DNA from: a virus
Length of the DNA: 64,000 nucleotides
IMG/VR virus record: IMGVR_UViG_3300028920_000022
Span: 310,001-374,000 of that record
Strand: one strand, 5' to 3'
This document shows, piece by piece, positions 19,028 to 27,063 of this stretch. A model generated the notes under the pieces. It did not search any database. It was not told the origin of the DNA and saw nothing but the letters and a program-made list of their open reading frames with translations. Position 1 is the first letter of the stretch. Every line of letters starts with the position of its first letter. A program made the translations under genes and the position numbers.

Positions 19028-19741
19028 ATGAAAGCAATTGTATTAACATATGATGAGCGGGCAACTTTTGCTGATTTAACTATTAGCAGTTACATGCAGT
19101 CGTGGAAAAAATGTCCATTACAGTTTGTGGTACCGTATAATAACGAGAAACCTTATTATAAAGATAAGTTTGAAAACATAGAGTTTGTAAAAACAGACAA
19201 GAGCGTAAAAAATACCATGTGTTCTTTGTTGCAGCCAATTAATGATAATGAGTTTGTATATTGGTGTTTAGATGATATTTATCTTCATGAAATTAAAAAT
19301 CAACATTTGTTGAACTTTATATTTAACATTGCCAATAAAAAAAACACATTTGATGTCTTGAGATTACGTAACCCACCAAGAAGATTAAGGTGGGAAAATG
19401 TTGTTATTAAGAATAAACATTTTTATAGAACAGGATTTGGTCATAGCCAGTTTTGGTTTCATTACTTTGTCCGAGCAAAAGTATTAAAAAAGATATTTTT
19501 TTCTGATATAATAAAACCTAATGCCACAATAGGCAAAATAGGAATAGAAAGGAGAAAAATATTAACGCCCAATTATTCTGTTTTATATCCACAACGTGAT
19601 GTTGTTATTTTTGGAGAAAGCACACGGCGTGGTACTAACACACTAAATTGTAAGGAGGCGTTGGAAAAATACAACATTAAACATAATATTACGAAGTTTA
19701 GTAGGATTAGAATATTTAATAACTTTATAAGGAGGGTATGA
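19028..19741 (+). CDS. Probable GT-A-type glycosyltransferase
   Basis: The ATG directly follows the preceding stop. The 237-residue protein opens with AIVLTYDERATFADLTISSY, resembling the first strand and helix of GT-A transferases. It has VYWCLDDIYLHE, a probable Asp-Asp metal site, and a later FGHSQFWFHYF segment. It is basic and AT-rich (many AAA/ATA codons) like its neighbours. Family assignment is tentative. Confidence 0.58.
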   Translation: MKAIVLTYDERATFADLTISSYMQSWKKCPLQFVVPYNNEKPYYKDKFENIEFVKTDKSVKNTMCSLLQPINDNEFVYWCLDDIYLHEIKNQHLLNFIFNIANKKNTFDVLRLRNPPRRLRWENVVIKNKHFYRTGFGHSQFWFHYFVRAKVLKKIFFSDIIKPNATIGKIGIERRKILTPNYSVLYPQRDVVIFGESTRRGTNTLNCKEALEKYNIKHNITKFSRIRIFNNFIRRV

Positions 19742-20643
19742 GAATAATATTTTTTAATAATTGGCATTATGGTGATTTACATGTTTCGCGTGGTTTTGTT
19801 GATGCCATTCGCAATTATGTAAAGGCTGATGAATTTTTGTATGCCCATAATAATAGTCATGTTTTTGGCGGGTCAATTATTGAAGACAAAAAATTATTGC
19901 AAGGTTTAGATAAGTGGGTACCGTTCATTAAAAAGGGAAACGATTTATTTATAAATACTTGGTATGGAACTAGTAAAAGAAAATATGTATACCAGGAGAC
20001 CTTAAGTTTTTCTTGTTTATATTCGTTGTTTGAAAGTACGTGCAAGGAAGCTTTGGGTATAAATTTGTCTGAAATACATTCGGACCCATGTAAATTTTAT
20101 CCTCAAATAGATTATAGTTTATATAAAATTGATTCCATAAACAGTTTTATGGAAAAGCACAAAGGTGTACGCAAAGTTCTTGTTTGCAATGGTAATGTTA
20201 ACTCATGCCAAGCGGTAAATTTTGATATGTGGCCAAGTATCCAACATGTGGCTAAAAAACATCCACGCACATTGTGGTTAGTAACTAATAACAACATTAA
20301 AACACAAGGAAACATTATTTATACACCAGATATAATTCAAAAAGAAAATGGCAATGACTTGAATGAAAATTCTTACATAAGCACATTTTGTGATTTAATT
20401 GTGGGAAGGTTTTCAGGACCACACACATATTCGTATACTAAAGATAATTTATTTAATTCAAACAAAACCATACTTTCATTTTATAATTCACGAAATAAAG
20501 TTATAGCTTCGACTGATTGGATAGGTAATAGATTTAGAAATAAGATAAAGTATTCTGCTAAAATTGTAGATTCTGTTTATGTTGACACAAAAAACGTAGC
20601 AAACGAGATAAGTAAACAAATAAAATTAAGGAAAGGAAAATAA
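19738..20643 (+). CDS. Putative GT-B-like glycosyltransferase
   Basis: The 301-residue protein starts at an ATG overlapping the previous stop. It begins with a Rossmann-type strand plus FNNWHYGDLHVSRGFVDAI, as in GT9/GT11-like enzymes, where a conserved G-D-hydrophobic motif follows the first strand. Mid-protein KVLVCNGNVNSCQA and TLWLVTNN are strand-loop units of a second Rossmann domain, and CDLIVGRFSGPHTYSY resembles the donor-binding loop. The fold inference is moderate and the substrate unknown. AAGGAAAGG just upstream of the next gene marks a fresh ribosome binding site there. Confidence 0.5.
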   Translation: MRIIFFNNWHYGDLHVSRGFVDAIRNYVKADEFLYAHNNSHVFGGSIIEDKKLLQGLDKWVPFIKKGNDLFINTWYGTSKRKYVYQETLSFSCLYSLFESTCKEALGINLSEIHSDPCKFYPQIDYSLYKIDSINSFMEKHKGVRKVLVCNGNVNSCQAVNFDMWPSIQHVAKKHPRTLWLVTNNNIKTQGNIIYTPDIIQKENGNDLNENSYISTFCDLIVGRFSGPHTYSYTKDNLFNSNKTILSFYNSRNKVIASTDWIGNRFRNKIKYSAKIVDSVYVDTKNVANEISKQIKLRKGK

Positions 20644-20952
20644 ATGTCAGATACACTAGGGTCTTTAATTGATAAATTATTAACTGCCGATTTAAAAATG
20701 TGGCACAACCAAGAAGTGCTTTATCAAATACGTCGTATGACTTTTGATGAATTTAAAGAAAAATATTGGCAAACTGAAGATGGAGCAGAAAAACTGTGGC
20801 AAGCATTAAAGAAGGCATGTGATCTGAATGTTCAGCGTAATCAGTTAATTGACGAAGTGGATGAAAAGATTGTGGAAATGATTGCTGACGCAAAAAATGG
20901 GGAAAATTTAGATAATGGAAAACATATTCAAAGAAAACATAAAACCTATTAA
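20644..20952 (+). CDS. Small helical protein, possibly DUF4254-like
   Basis: The 102-residue, wholly helical protein has an ADLKMWHNQ segment near the start and a DLNVQRNQLIDEVDEKI segment near residues 65-81. That order (W-H-N/x...LNxQRNxLIDxID) resembles DUF4254, a family of unknown function found in lipopolysaccharide and glycan clusters. A good Shine-Dalgarno (AAGGAAAGG) precedes the ATG. The end overlaps the acetyltransferase start by 38 bp. Confidence 0.5.
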   Translation: MSDTLGSLIDKLLTADLKMWHNQEVLYQIRRMTFDEFKEKYWQTEDGAEKLWQALKKACDLNVQRNQLIDEVDEKIVEMIADAKNGENLDNGKHIQRKHKTY

Positions 20953-21400
20953 TATAGAATGTAGAGTTTTAAAAAATACAGACGTTGATAGTTTAAGTAT
21001 TTTTTTTGATGAAATTATGTCCAATAATGATAATGAATTGTTTTGTCCGCACCCATTTACAAAGGAGTATGCACATAAAATTTGCAATTATAGTGGTTTA
21101 GATGTGTATTGTGCTGTGTTTGGTGATAAAAACATATTAGGTTATGGAATGTTGCGGGGATGGGATGAAGGATTTGAAATACCATCTCTTGGTATTGCAA
21201 TTAGTAGAAGTGCTCGTGGGATAGGCTTGGGTAAAATGTTTATGTTGTTTTTGCACAGCTTCGCAAAATGTAGGGGTTCAAAATATATAAGACTAACAGT
21301 ATATGATAAAAATATAATTGCTAAAAATTTGTATAATGAATTGGGTTATAGTTTTAAACGATATGATGAAAACAGCGCTGTTGGTATTTTGGAATTATGA
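20915..21400 (+). CDS. GNAT-family N-acetyltransferase
   Basis: The 161-residue single-domain GNAT has a central beta strand (NILGYGMLRGWDEG), the acetyl-CoA pyrophosphate-binding motif A (SARGIGLGKMFMLFL) and the C-terminal YDKNIIAKNLYNELGYSFKRY motif B. It transfers an acetyl group from acetyl-CoA to an amine. Within this cluster the likely substrate is an amino sugar, such as the product of the DegT aminotransferase; this is inferred. It overlaps both neighbours. Confidence 0.85.
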   Translation: MENIFKENIKPINIECRVLKNTDVDSLSIFFDEIMSNNDNELFCPHPFTKEYAHKICNYSGLDVYCAVFGDKNILGYGMLRGWDEGFEIPSLGIAISRSARGIGLGKMFMLFLHSFAKCRGSKYIRLTVYDKNIIAKNLYNELGYSFKRYDENSAVGILEL

Positions 21401-22221
21401 GTTCACGATTAGAGTTAAAACTTTCTATACGTTTAGGGCTGGGAGATTGTATTTATATATGGGGAGCCTTAAATGGTGTTAAAAATAATTATAAGCGAAT
21501 TTATGTTAACGCCGACTGGCACATATTAAAGTTATATAAAAATAATTCGCAAAAATATAAGAAGTTTTTTATAAAATTTATGGAACTGGTATATAGCGAC
21601 CCCTGTTTTATATTAAATAGTAAAACAGAATGTCCTGGTAGAAATTTGGTTAACAAATGGTTTCCCGGTATTCCGCCAGCAATTCCAAGAATTTCAAGAT
21701 TGTGTGACAACCATCCGAAAAAACCAAATGAAGATTATATAGTTATAACAACTAAAGTAAGAGAGTTTAATAGACAGTGGTTTGTTGAATTGCAGAGCGA
21801 ACTAATGGCAGAAATTAAACGGTTATCTGAAAAATACAAAATTGTAGTGATAGGCGAAAGAGAAGTAGAAATGAATGCCGAATATAAAATTCATGGATCG
21901 TTAAAAATATATTCATTGTACAATGATTTTAATAATGAATTTAATTTTATAGATTTAACAGTACCGACATTATGCGGAGAACTACCGCCCGATATAGACA
22001 ACATAAAGATAGATTGTGGGTTAATGCGCGATGCGAAGGCAGTAATTACAATCGGTAGTGGTGGAAACCTTGCGTTAGCCACAGCTACAGCTACAAATCT
22101 AATTGGGATAAGAAAAGATCGTTATAGGTTTATGGATTCAATTTATAAAAATTATACCAACAACATTAAAGTTAGCGATAACGCATCGCAATTTTTAGAA
22201 AGATTACGTGAAGTGAAGTGA
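21397..22221 (+). CDS. Putative GT-B-like glycosyltransferase (GT9-like pattern)
   Basis: The 274-residue protein starts KLSIRLGLGDCIYIWGALNGV, the glycine-rich first loop expected of GT9/heptosyltransferase-type folds. A second Rossmann part follows (KYKIVVIGEREVE). Then comes LMRDAKAVITIGSGGNLALATATATNLIG, in short DAKAVITIGSGGN, resembling the donor phosphate-binding loop where such enzymes sense the nucleotide sugar. There is no membrane segment. It overlaps the GNAT gene by 4 bp. Confidence 0.55.
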   Translation: MSSRLELKLSIRLGLGDCIYIWGALNGVKNNYKRIYVNADWHILKLYKNNSQKYKKFFIKFMELVYSDPCFILNSKTECPGRNLVNKWFPGIPPAIPRISRLCDNHPKKPNEDYIVITTKVREFNRQWFVELQSELMAEIKRLSEKYKIVVIGEREVEMNAEYKIHGSLKIYSLYNDFNNEFNFIDLTVPTLCGELPPDIDNIKIDCGLMRDAKAVITIGSGGNLALATATATNLIGIRKDRYRFMDSIYKNYTNNIKVSDNASQFLERLREVK

Positions 22222-22222
22222 A

Positions 22223-22963
22223 ATGAATTTAATATTATGTTGTTATAACCGTGTAGGGTATGAAATATTAAATTATACCATTAATAACTGTAAATTTTCT
22301 CGAATTGCGGTATTTACCCATGATAACGGCATTGATGGCAGAATTATAGATAAATGTAAAGATAATAATATATTTTGTTCAACAGAGAATATAAACAAAG
22401 TAGATTTGCCATTTAAACCGGATATTATCTCTAGTGTTTATTACAGGTATATAATTAAGGAACATGTTATAAAAGCGTGTAATGGTAAAATATTTAATGC
22501 GCACCCATCATTATTGCCAAAGCATAGAGGGTGCTCCTCGGTACCTTGGGCTATTATCGAAGGAGATCAAGTAACTGGAATTACTTTTCATTATATAGAT
22601 AAGAACATAGATACTGGAAGGATATTGTTACAAATTTCAATACAAATATCAAAAGATGAAACTCAGGAAAGTTTATATAATAAATGTATGGATAAAGTAA
22701 GAGATATTATGGATAAAGTAAGAGATATGTGGCCGGCGGCTTTATCTTTGGTACAAAATGGTTTTGTTGGAATTTGCCAAGAAGGAATTTCTTCATATCA
22801 TAAAAGAGGAGTACCTTATGATGGAAAAATTGATCCGAATTGGAACGAAGATAAAGTGTGTCGTTTTATAAGGGCAATGTATTTTCCTCCATTACCAGGA
22901 CCTACGTTAAATGGTAAAGTAATTACATCAATAAAAAGTTTCCGAGAGGAGGTTTTAAAATGA
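22223..22963 (+). CDS. Sugar N-formyltransferase-like protein
   Basis: The 246-residue protein belongs to the formyl_trans_N family, which uses N10-formyl-THF. The catalytic triad Asn-His-Asp is visible: N92 and H94 in NAHPSLLPKHRG, and D130 in IDKNIDTG. Length and lack of the tRNA-binding C-terminal domain favour a sugar formyltransferase (WbkC/ArnA N-domain type) over methionyl-tRNA formyltransferase. With Gmd and a DegT aminotransferase in the same cluster, an N-formylated perosamine-like sugar is a reasonable prediction. A perfect 21-bp tandem duplication adds seven residues at about 156-169 (MDKVRDI repeated), so a helix is lengthened. Confidence 0.82.
   Translation: MNLILCCYNRVGYEILNYTINNCKFSRIAVFTHDNGIDGRIIDKCKDNNIFCSTENINKVDLPFKPDIISSVYYRYIIKEHVIKACNGKIFNAHPSLLPKHRGCSSVPWAIIEGDQVTGITFHYIDKNIDTGRILLQISIQISKDETQESLYNKCMDKVRDIMDKVRDMWPAALSLVQNGFVGICQEGISSYHKRGVPYDGKIDPNWNEDKVCRFIRAMYFPPLPGPTLNGKVITSIKSFREEVLK
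22687..22728 (+). repeat. Perfect 21-bp tandem duplication inside the formyltransferase gene
   Basis: Positions 22687-22707 and 22708-22728 are identical 21-mers beginning TATGGATAAAG. The unit is in frame and repeats MDKVRDI. It looks like a recent slippage event or an assembly artefact. Confidence 0.95.
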
Positions 22964-23769
22964 AACATTGTTGCTTTAGTATTTTGTATAACGAACTTCC
23001 GTTTTTAAAACAAAAATTACCATTTCTTTATAAGTATTTTGATCAAATAATTTTATATGATTTACATGTTGATTCGAAAACATTTTCTACAGATGGCAGC
23101 CACGAGTACATTAAAAAATACCCAGATCCAAAGAATAAAATAACATTGATAGAAAAAAAAGATTTGTCTGGTGTTAAGGGCGTGGGTATAAGCTTTGAGA
23201 CAAAAAGAAAGATGTTTGCTGTTGGGTCTAGATATGTAAGAAATGATATTGATGTTTTTTGGTGTCCAGATTTAGATGAGTTTTTTTCTAAATCGTTAAT
23301 TTCTAAAGTTGAAAAACTTTTCTCATCTAAAAGTGGTACTATAATGATCCCTCACGTTATATTTTTTAAAAATGAAAAATTTGTTTTTTGTAAAAAGAAC
23401 GGTGATGATAGAATAATATTACCGTACTCAAGAATAGCAAAGCATAAACCGGGAAACGTGTATGGGCATTGCAACATACAAAACCAACATAAGCCATTGA
23501 TTAGAATTTCTGACGAATTCCTGTTTCATTTTGCTTATGTTGGTAAAAACAAAATGAAATTTAAAAAAGGTTTGTATGCCAGATTTACCCCTAAAATTGT
23601 TGGGTACTACAATGATGTGTGGAAAAACTTTGATGAATCAAAAGTAGGAGATGATGTGTATGGTTTTCCCAACATGCACCCGGCTCTACAAGTAGGTATC
23701 AAAAGACATTCTTATAATTTCCCGGATTACATAAATATTCATGAAATGATTAACGATTTGTATGTCTAA
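22960..23769 (+). CDS. Glycosyltransferase, GT2/GT92-like
   Basis: The 269-residue protein starts CCFSILYNELPFLKQKLPFL. It has the acidic motif VFWCPDLDEFFSK at about residues 103-115, the D-x-D-E pattern of GT92/GT2-like transferases of the 'glycosyl transferase family 2_4' type. It ends with a conserved-looking HFAYVGK...KGLYARF region. It overlaps the formyltransferase (4 bp) and kinase-like gene (8 bp). Confidence 0.72.
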   Translation: MKHCCFSILYNELPFLKQKLPFLYKYFDQIILYDLHVDSKTFSTDGSHEYIKKYPDPKNKITLIEKKDLSGVKGVGISFETKRKMFAVGSRYVRNDIDVFWCPDLDEFFSKSLISKVEKLFSSKSGTIMIPHVIFFKNEKFVFCKKNGDDRIILPYSRIAKHKPGNVYGHCNIQNQHKPLIRISDEFLFHFAYVGKNKMKFKKGLYARFTPKIVGYYNDVWKNFDESKVGDDVYGFPNMHPALQVGIKRHSYNFPDYINIHEMINDLYV

Positions 23770-24361
23770 AATAATACTAAATGATAATGATCTGGTGACT
23801 CATCCGCTATCAAGCGGTTCTGTTTTTTATTATAAAGATAAATTATACGTATCTTGGAACCCTATCGGTTTAAATATATTGGAAAAACTTCCGATACAAA
23901 AAGTGAAACCAACTAACTTTTTGTATCTAGAAACCCCAGTGTGGGAGTTAAATAACTATGAACATAGGGTTAGAATTCAAGAATGTACTCCGTACATGGT
24001 TAAAGAACTGTTATTAGCTTTGTGTAATTTACACATTGAATTGCACAAATGCGGTTTATTTTTACATGATGTGCACGAGGCTAACATAAATTATACACAA
24101 GATGGTATTGTTTGGTTAGATTTAGGATCTATAAAAGTAGGGAAGGGACATACAGAACCTGCGTTTTTTGGTACATGTTATCTTGCGCAAAAATATTTAT
24201 ATAATGATTTTAAATTTGGGCATACTAAATATAACATAAAACAGTTACAAAAAAGCACAGCTCCAATACGCAATCTTGTCACAATAAAAGAAAATACACT
24301 TGTTTGGAATGAATTTAAAAAAATAATTAACAATAAAGAGGTAAAAATTAAAAAATCATAA
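23762..24361 (+). CDS. Kinase-fold protein of the LPS/O-antigen kinase type
   Basis: The 199-residue protein carries the catalytic core of the protein-kinase-like fold. The catalytic-loop equivalent is H102-D103...N108 in FLHDVHEANINY, and D120-L-G-S is a metal-binding (DFG-equivalent) motif. The N-lobe is short and poorly conserved. In O-antigen systems such kinases (WaaP- or WbdD-like) phosphorylate a sugar. The next frame is a methyltransferase, and the pair may be one kinase-methyltransferase protein broken by a frameshift (open frame from 24345). Confidence 0.65.
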   Translation: MSKIILNDNDLVTHPLSSGSVFYYKDKLYVSWNPIGLNILEKLPIQKVKPTNFLYLETPVWELNNYEHRVRIQECTPYMVKELLLALCNLHIELHKCGLFLHDVHEANINYTQDGIVWLDLGSIKVGKGHTEPAFFGTCYLAQKYLYNDFKFGHTKYNIKQLQKSTAPIRNLVTIKENTLVWNEFKKIINNKEVKIKKS

Positions 24362-24395
24362 AAATGTTAATAAAAAAGCCTGTATAGTTACCGAT

Positions 24396-24854
24396 ATGAT
24401 GAATGATATAAGTTTTAGAACTGTAACCGATGTGGCGTGTAATAAAGGATATTATGCGATGTATGCCGCAAAACGTGCGCAGTCGGTGGTTGGTTTTGAT
24501 GTAGATGTTCAATGTGTTCATGAAGCTACAAAATTAGCAAAGAAAAGGAAAGCCAATGCTATATTTGCTGTGAAAAACGTGAATACTTTAGTTAATTGCA
24601 AGCTGCATGAAAATTTAAGATTTTACTCAGATTTAGTGTTGGCTTTGGCAATTGTTCATCATTTAAATGGAGTGGTTAAACCAAAGGCTTTTGCTAGAGG
24701 ACTTAGTAATATTTCAAATAAATATATTCTTATAGAAGATATTAATTCTGCAAAATTATATAAAGATGAGTTTGTAAAATTGGGATTTGAATTAATCAGG
24801 CGTGAGGAAAGCTATCCTTTGCCAAGATCGTTGTCGTTATACAGGAGAAAATAA
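24396..24854 (+). CDS. SAM-dependent methyltransferase, probably joined to the upstream kinase
   Basis: The 152-residue class I methyltransferase core has motif I DVACNKGYYAMYAA, then VVGFDVD (acidic end of strand 2) and LVLALAIVHHL (motif IV region). The frame stays open upstream to 24345 with no ATG before 24396 and no Shine-Dalgarno. The short N-terminus and the unusual 34-bp gap, in a cluster where genes otherwise overlap, suggest fusion to the kinase-like frame. A frameshift in the A-rich stretch at about 24342-24356 would explain the break. A kinase/methyltransferase pairing recalls the O-antigen chain terminator WbdD, in reverse domain order. Confidence 0.68.
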   Translation: MMNDISFRTVTDVACNKGYYAMYAAKRAQSVVGFDVDVQCVHEATKLAKKRKANAIFAVKNVNTLVNCKLHENLRFYSDLVLALAIVHHLNGVVKPKAFARGLSNISNKYILIEDINSAKLYKDEFVKLGFELIRREESYPLPRSLSLYRRK

Positions 24855-25472
24855 ATGTATTATGGGCAATTTTTAATTGATAAATATTTGCATCAAACAT
24901 TTTTTAATGATAAAAAGCGTGGTTTTTTTGTAGAATGTGGCGCTTTAGATGGCAAGTTGGAATCATCTTGTTTGTTTTTTGAGCATTCGTTGTCGTGGAC
25001 TGGAATGAATATAGAAGCTGTTCCTCCATTATTTAAAATGTTGCAGAAAAATCGCCCAAACTGTATTAATATAAATATAGCATTATCTAATAATAACGAT
25101 GAAGCAATTTTTAAACATGCAATCCACCCTAAACACGGGATGTTGTTTGGGAACGGATCTTTGGGGCACCACGAATCCCACATGCAAGATTTATTAAAAC
25201 AAGGGTGCAACTTTAAGGAATACAAAGTACAATGTAAAAAATTTTCTCAAGTGTTTAAAAATGAAGTTCCGATTGATTTATTTGTTTTAGACGTAGAAGG
25301 ACATGAGCTACAGGCTCTTGAAGGAATTTTGGAAATAGACGATGAATTTTTGCCTAAGATATTTTGTATCGAATATACTTTTTCTGGACTAGATAACATT
25401 TCTAATATGTTAAAAAAATATAAATTACACTCAACGCGCCAACAAAACGCTATATATGTAAAAAATGTCTAG
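24855..25472 (+). CDS. FkbM-family methyltransferase
   Basis: This 205-residue protein has the FkbM order of motifs: GFFVECGALDGKLESSC (SAM-binding motif I), WTGMNIEAVPPLFKML (acidic ribose-binding residue in NIEA), and DLFVLDVEGHELQALEG (the hallmark V-E-G-x-E). FkbM enzymes typically O-methylate sugars. It starts right after the preceding stop and overlaps the GT29-like gene by 8 bp. A methyl cap on the glycan is the likely product. Confidence 0.85.
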   Translation: MYYGQFLIDKYLHQTFFNDKKRGFFVECGALDGKLESSCLFFEHSLSWTGMNIEAVPPLFKMLQKNRPNCININIALSNNNDEAIFKHAIHPKHGMLFGNGSLGHHESHMQDLLKQGCNFKEYKVQCKKFSQVFKNEVPIDLFVLDVEGHELQALEGILEIDDEFLPKIFCIEYTFSGLDNISNMLKKYKLHSTRQQNAIYVKNV

Positions 25473-26088
25473 ATTACAGTTTGTTCAACCAATTTTAGAT
25501 ATTTCTCCATCGATTGCTATCGTTGGATCAAGTGGGAATCTGTGTAATCATAAATATGGAAAAATTATTGATCAGTTTCAGGATGTTATTAGATTTAATC
25601 GTGCTCCAACAAAAAATTATGAAGAAATAGTTGGACATAAAACTACTCTTCGTGTAGCTAATAATCATGTTTTTATTAATCTTGCTCCATCACTAAAAGG
25701 ATTTACTGATCAGCCGCCAGATTTTATTAGGAATCTTCGTAATAGTAGAATTTTGTACATGGGTCCGAGTATGGAACAAGAAAATAAAGAAAAGCATACC
25801 CATGCAAGTAATGAGTTGTTTGTGTTTAAATTTGAAAGTTTGGGAGATTTAAAACGCGCTGTTGGATTTGTTTCGCCTCGTCCTCCCAGCGTAGGGTGTA
25901 TAATGATTTGTTTATGTGTGATAGCGAACATAAAACCATATTTATTTGGATTCGATTTAAATGTAAATGATTCATCTAGAACGCATTATTGGGAAGATAG
26001 ACCAAGCTTAAGCCCATGTCATAAAATAGATTATGAGAAGAGGTTTTTAAACAAATTAGCAAAAGCGGGGAAAATAAAAATTAAATGA
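25465..26088 (+). CDS. GT29 sialyltransferase-like glycosyltransferase
   Basis: The 207-residue protein shows sialyl motifs of CAZy family GT29 in order. The L-motif-like part is IAIVGSSGNLCN at residues 17-28, then DVIRFNRAPT and VGHKTTLRVANN. The S-motif-like part is PPSVGCIMICLC plus LFGFDLN. The VS-like segment is HYWED...HKIDYEKRF. GT29 enzymes use CMP-sialic acid or CMP-Kdo-type donors. They are best known from eukaryotes, with scattered bacterial and viral relatives. It is shorter than animal enzymes and has no membrane anchor. The downstream KdsA-like and CMP-sugar synthetase genes could supply its donor. Confidence 0.75.
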   Translation: MSRLQFVQPILDISPSIAIVGSSGNLCNHKYGKIIDQFQDVIRFNRAPTKNYEEIVGHKTTLRVANNHVFINLAPSLKGFTDQPPDFIRNLRNSRILYMGPSMEQENKEKHTHASNELFVFKFESLGDLKRAVGFVSPRPPSVGCIMICLCVIANIKPYLFGFDLNVNDSSRTHYWEDRPSLSPCHKIDYEKRFLNKLAKAGKIKIK

Positions 26089-27047
26089 ATACAAATCTTA
26101 AAAAACATTGGTCTAATATGCACGGTGAGCGCAGACATCTTTTGTCAAATTTGCCGAAGTGGAAAGTTAAGAGAATTATTTCTAATTTTAATAATTATTT
26201 TGTAAATAATTTACCTATGGAAAAAATTAACTTTGCAATAGATTGGGGCTGCGGCGGCGGGGTTTTAACAAATGAATTGAAAAAAGTAACTTCCGTATTG
26301 GCTCTTGATATTTGTGAAGATAGCCTTAGTAACTGTGTAAAATATGCAAACCCAGATCGTGCCGAATTACTACCTAACAGCTTGTGTGATTTTAAATATA
26401 ATTACGGAAAAGCTGATTTAATTTTAGCACATGCCGTGGTCTGGCATTTCCCTACGTTGGAATATTTTAAACAAGTAGTTGACATTTGGACTAATGATAT
26501 ACAGGCAACATATATTGCCTTCAATACAAAAAAAATAACTAAACAGAACTTTGTGCAGGCTACAAATTACAAAAATGATTTTTTAGACGCTTTACTTTTA
26601 AAAGATGAGTTTGTTATAGATTTGTTTAATTCAAAAGGTTATTCGTTGTTGTTTTCAGGTACATTTAATAGGAAACCAAAGCCTCAAACATATTTTATAT
26701 TTTTTAAGGATCCGCGTAAAATATTGATAGATATAGATGAAACTATCTGTACTACTCCTGGAAACAAAAATATACCGAGAGATTATAATACAGCATCCCC
26801 GATTATCGAAAATATAAAAGCAATTAATAAATTATATGATACTGGGCATCACATAACCTATTGGACGGCTAGAGGATCTGGGACTGGAGTTGATTGGTCC
26901 GACGTTACATATAAACAATTAAAAAAATGGGGTGTTAAATATCATAAAGTGTTGTTTGGGAAACCAGAGTATGATTTGTTTATTGATGATAAAGTGTTAA
27001 ATGTTAGAGATTGGGAAAAAAATAAACGATTTTTGCCAAAATATTAA
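26085..27047 (+). CDS. Methyltransferase-HAD phosphatase fusion
   Basis: The 320-residue protein has two domains. Residues about 1-205 form a SAM-dependent methyltransferase (AIDWGCGGGVLTNEL, LALDIC, LILAHAVVWHF). Residues about 215-320 form a small HAD phosphatase: ILIDIDETIC (DxDxT nucleophile), YWTARGSG (motif II Thr) and GKPEYDLFIDDK (motif III/IV). The HAD part resembles phosphatases of sugar-nucleotide pathways. Two genes further on is a KdsA-like synthase, so a KdsC-like removal of phosphate from the eight-carbon sugar acid is an attractive guess. The methyltransferase substrate is unknown. Confidence 0.75.
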   Translation: MNTNLKKHWSNMHGERRHLLSNLPKWKVKRIISNFNNYFVNNLPMEKINFAIDWGCGGGVLTNELKKVTSVLALDICEDSLSNCVKYANPDRAELLPNSLCDFKYNYGKADLILAHAVVWHFPTLEYFKQVVDIWTNDIQATYIAFNTKKITKQNFVQATNYKNDFLDALLLKDEFVIDLFNSKGYSLLFSGTFNRKPKPQTYFIFFKDPRKILIDIDETICTTPGNKNIPRDYNTASPIIENIKAINKLYDTGHHITYWTARGSGTGVDWSDVTYKQLKKWGVKYHKVLFGKPEYDLFIDDKVLNVRDWEKNKRFLPKY

Positions 27048-27063
27048 TATTTTGCTGTTTAGA

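Noticed and set aside
22223-22963. Methionyl-tRNA formyltransferase
   Set aside because: The C-terminal tRNA-binding domain is missing and the gene sits among sugar enzymes.
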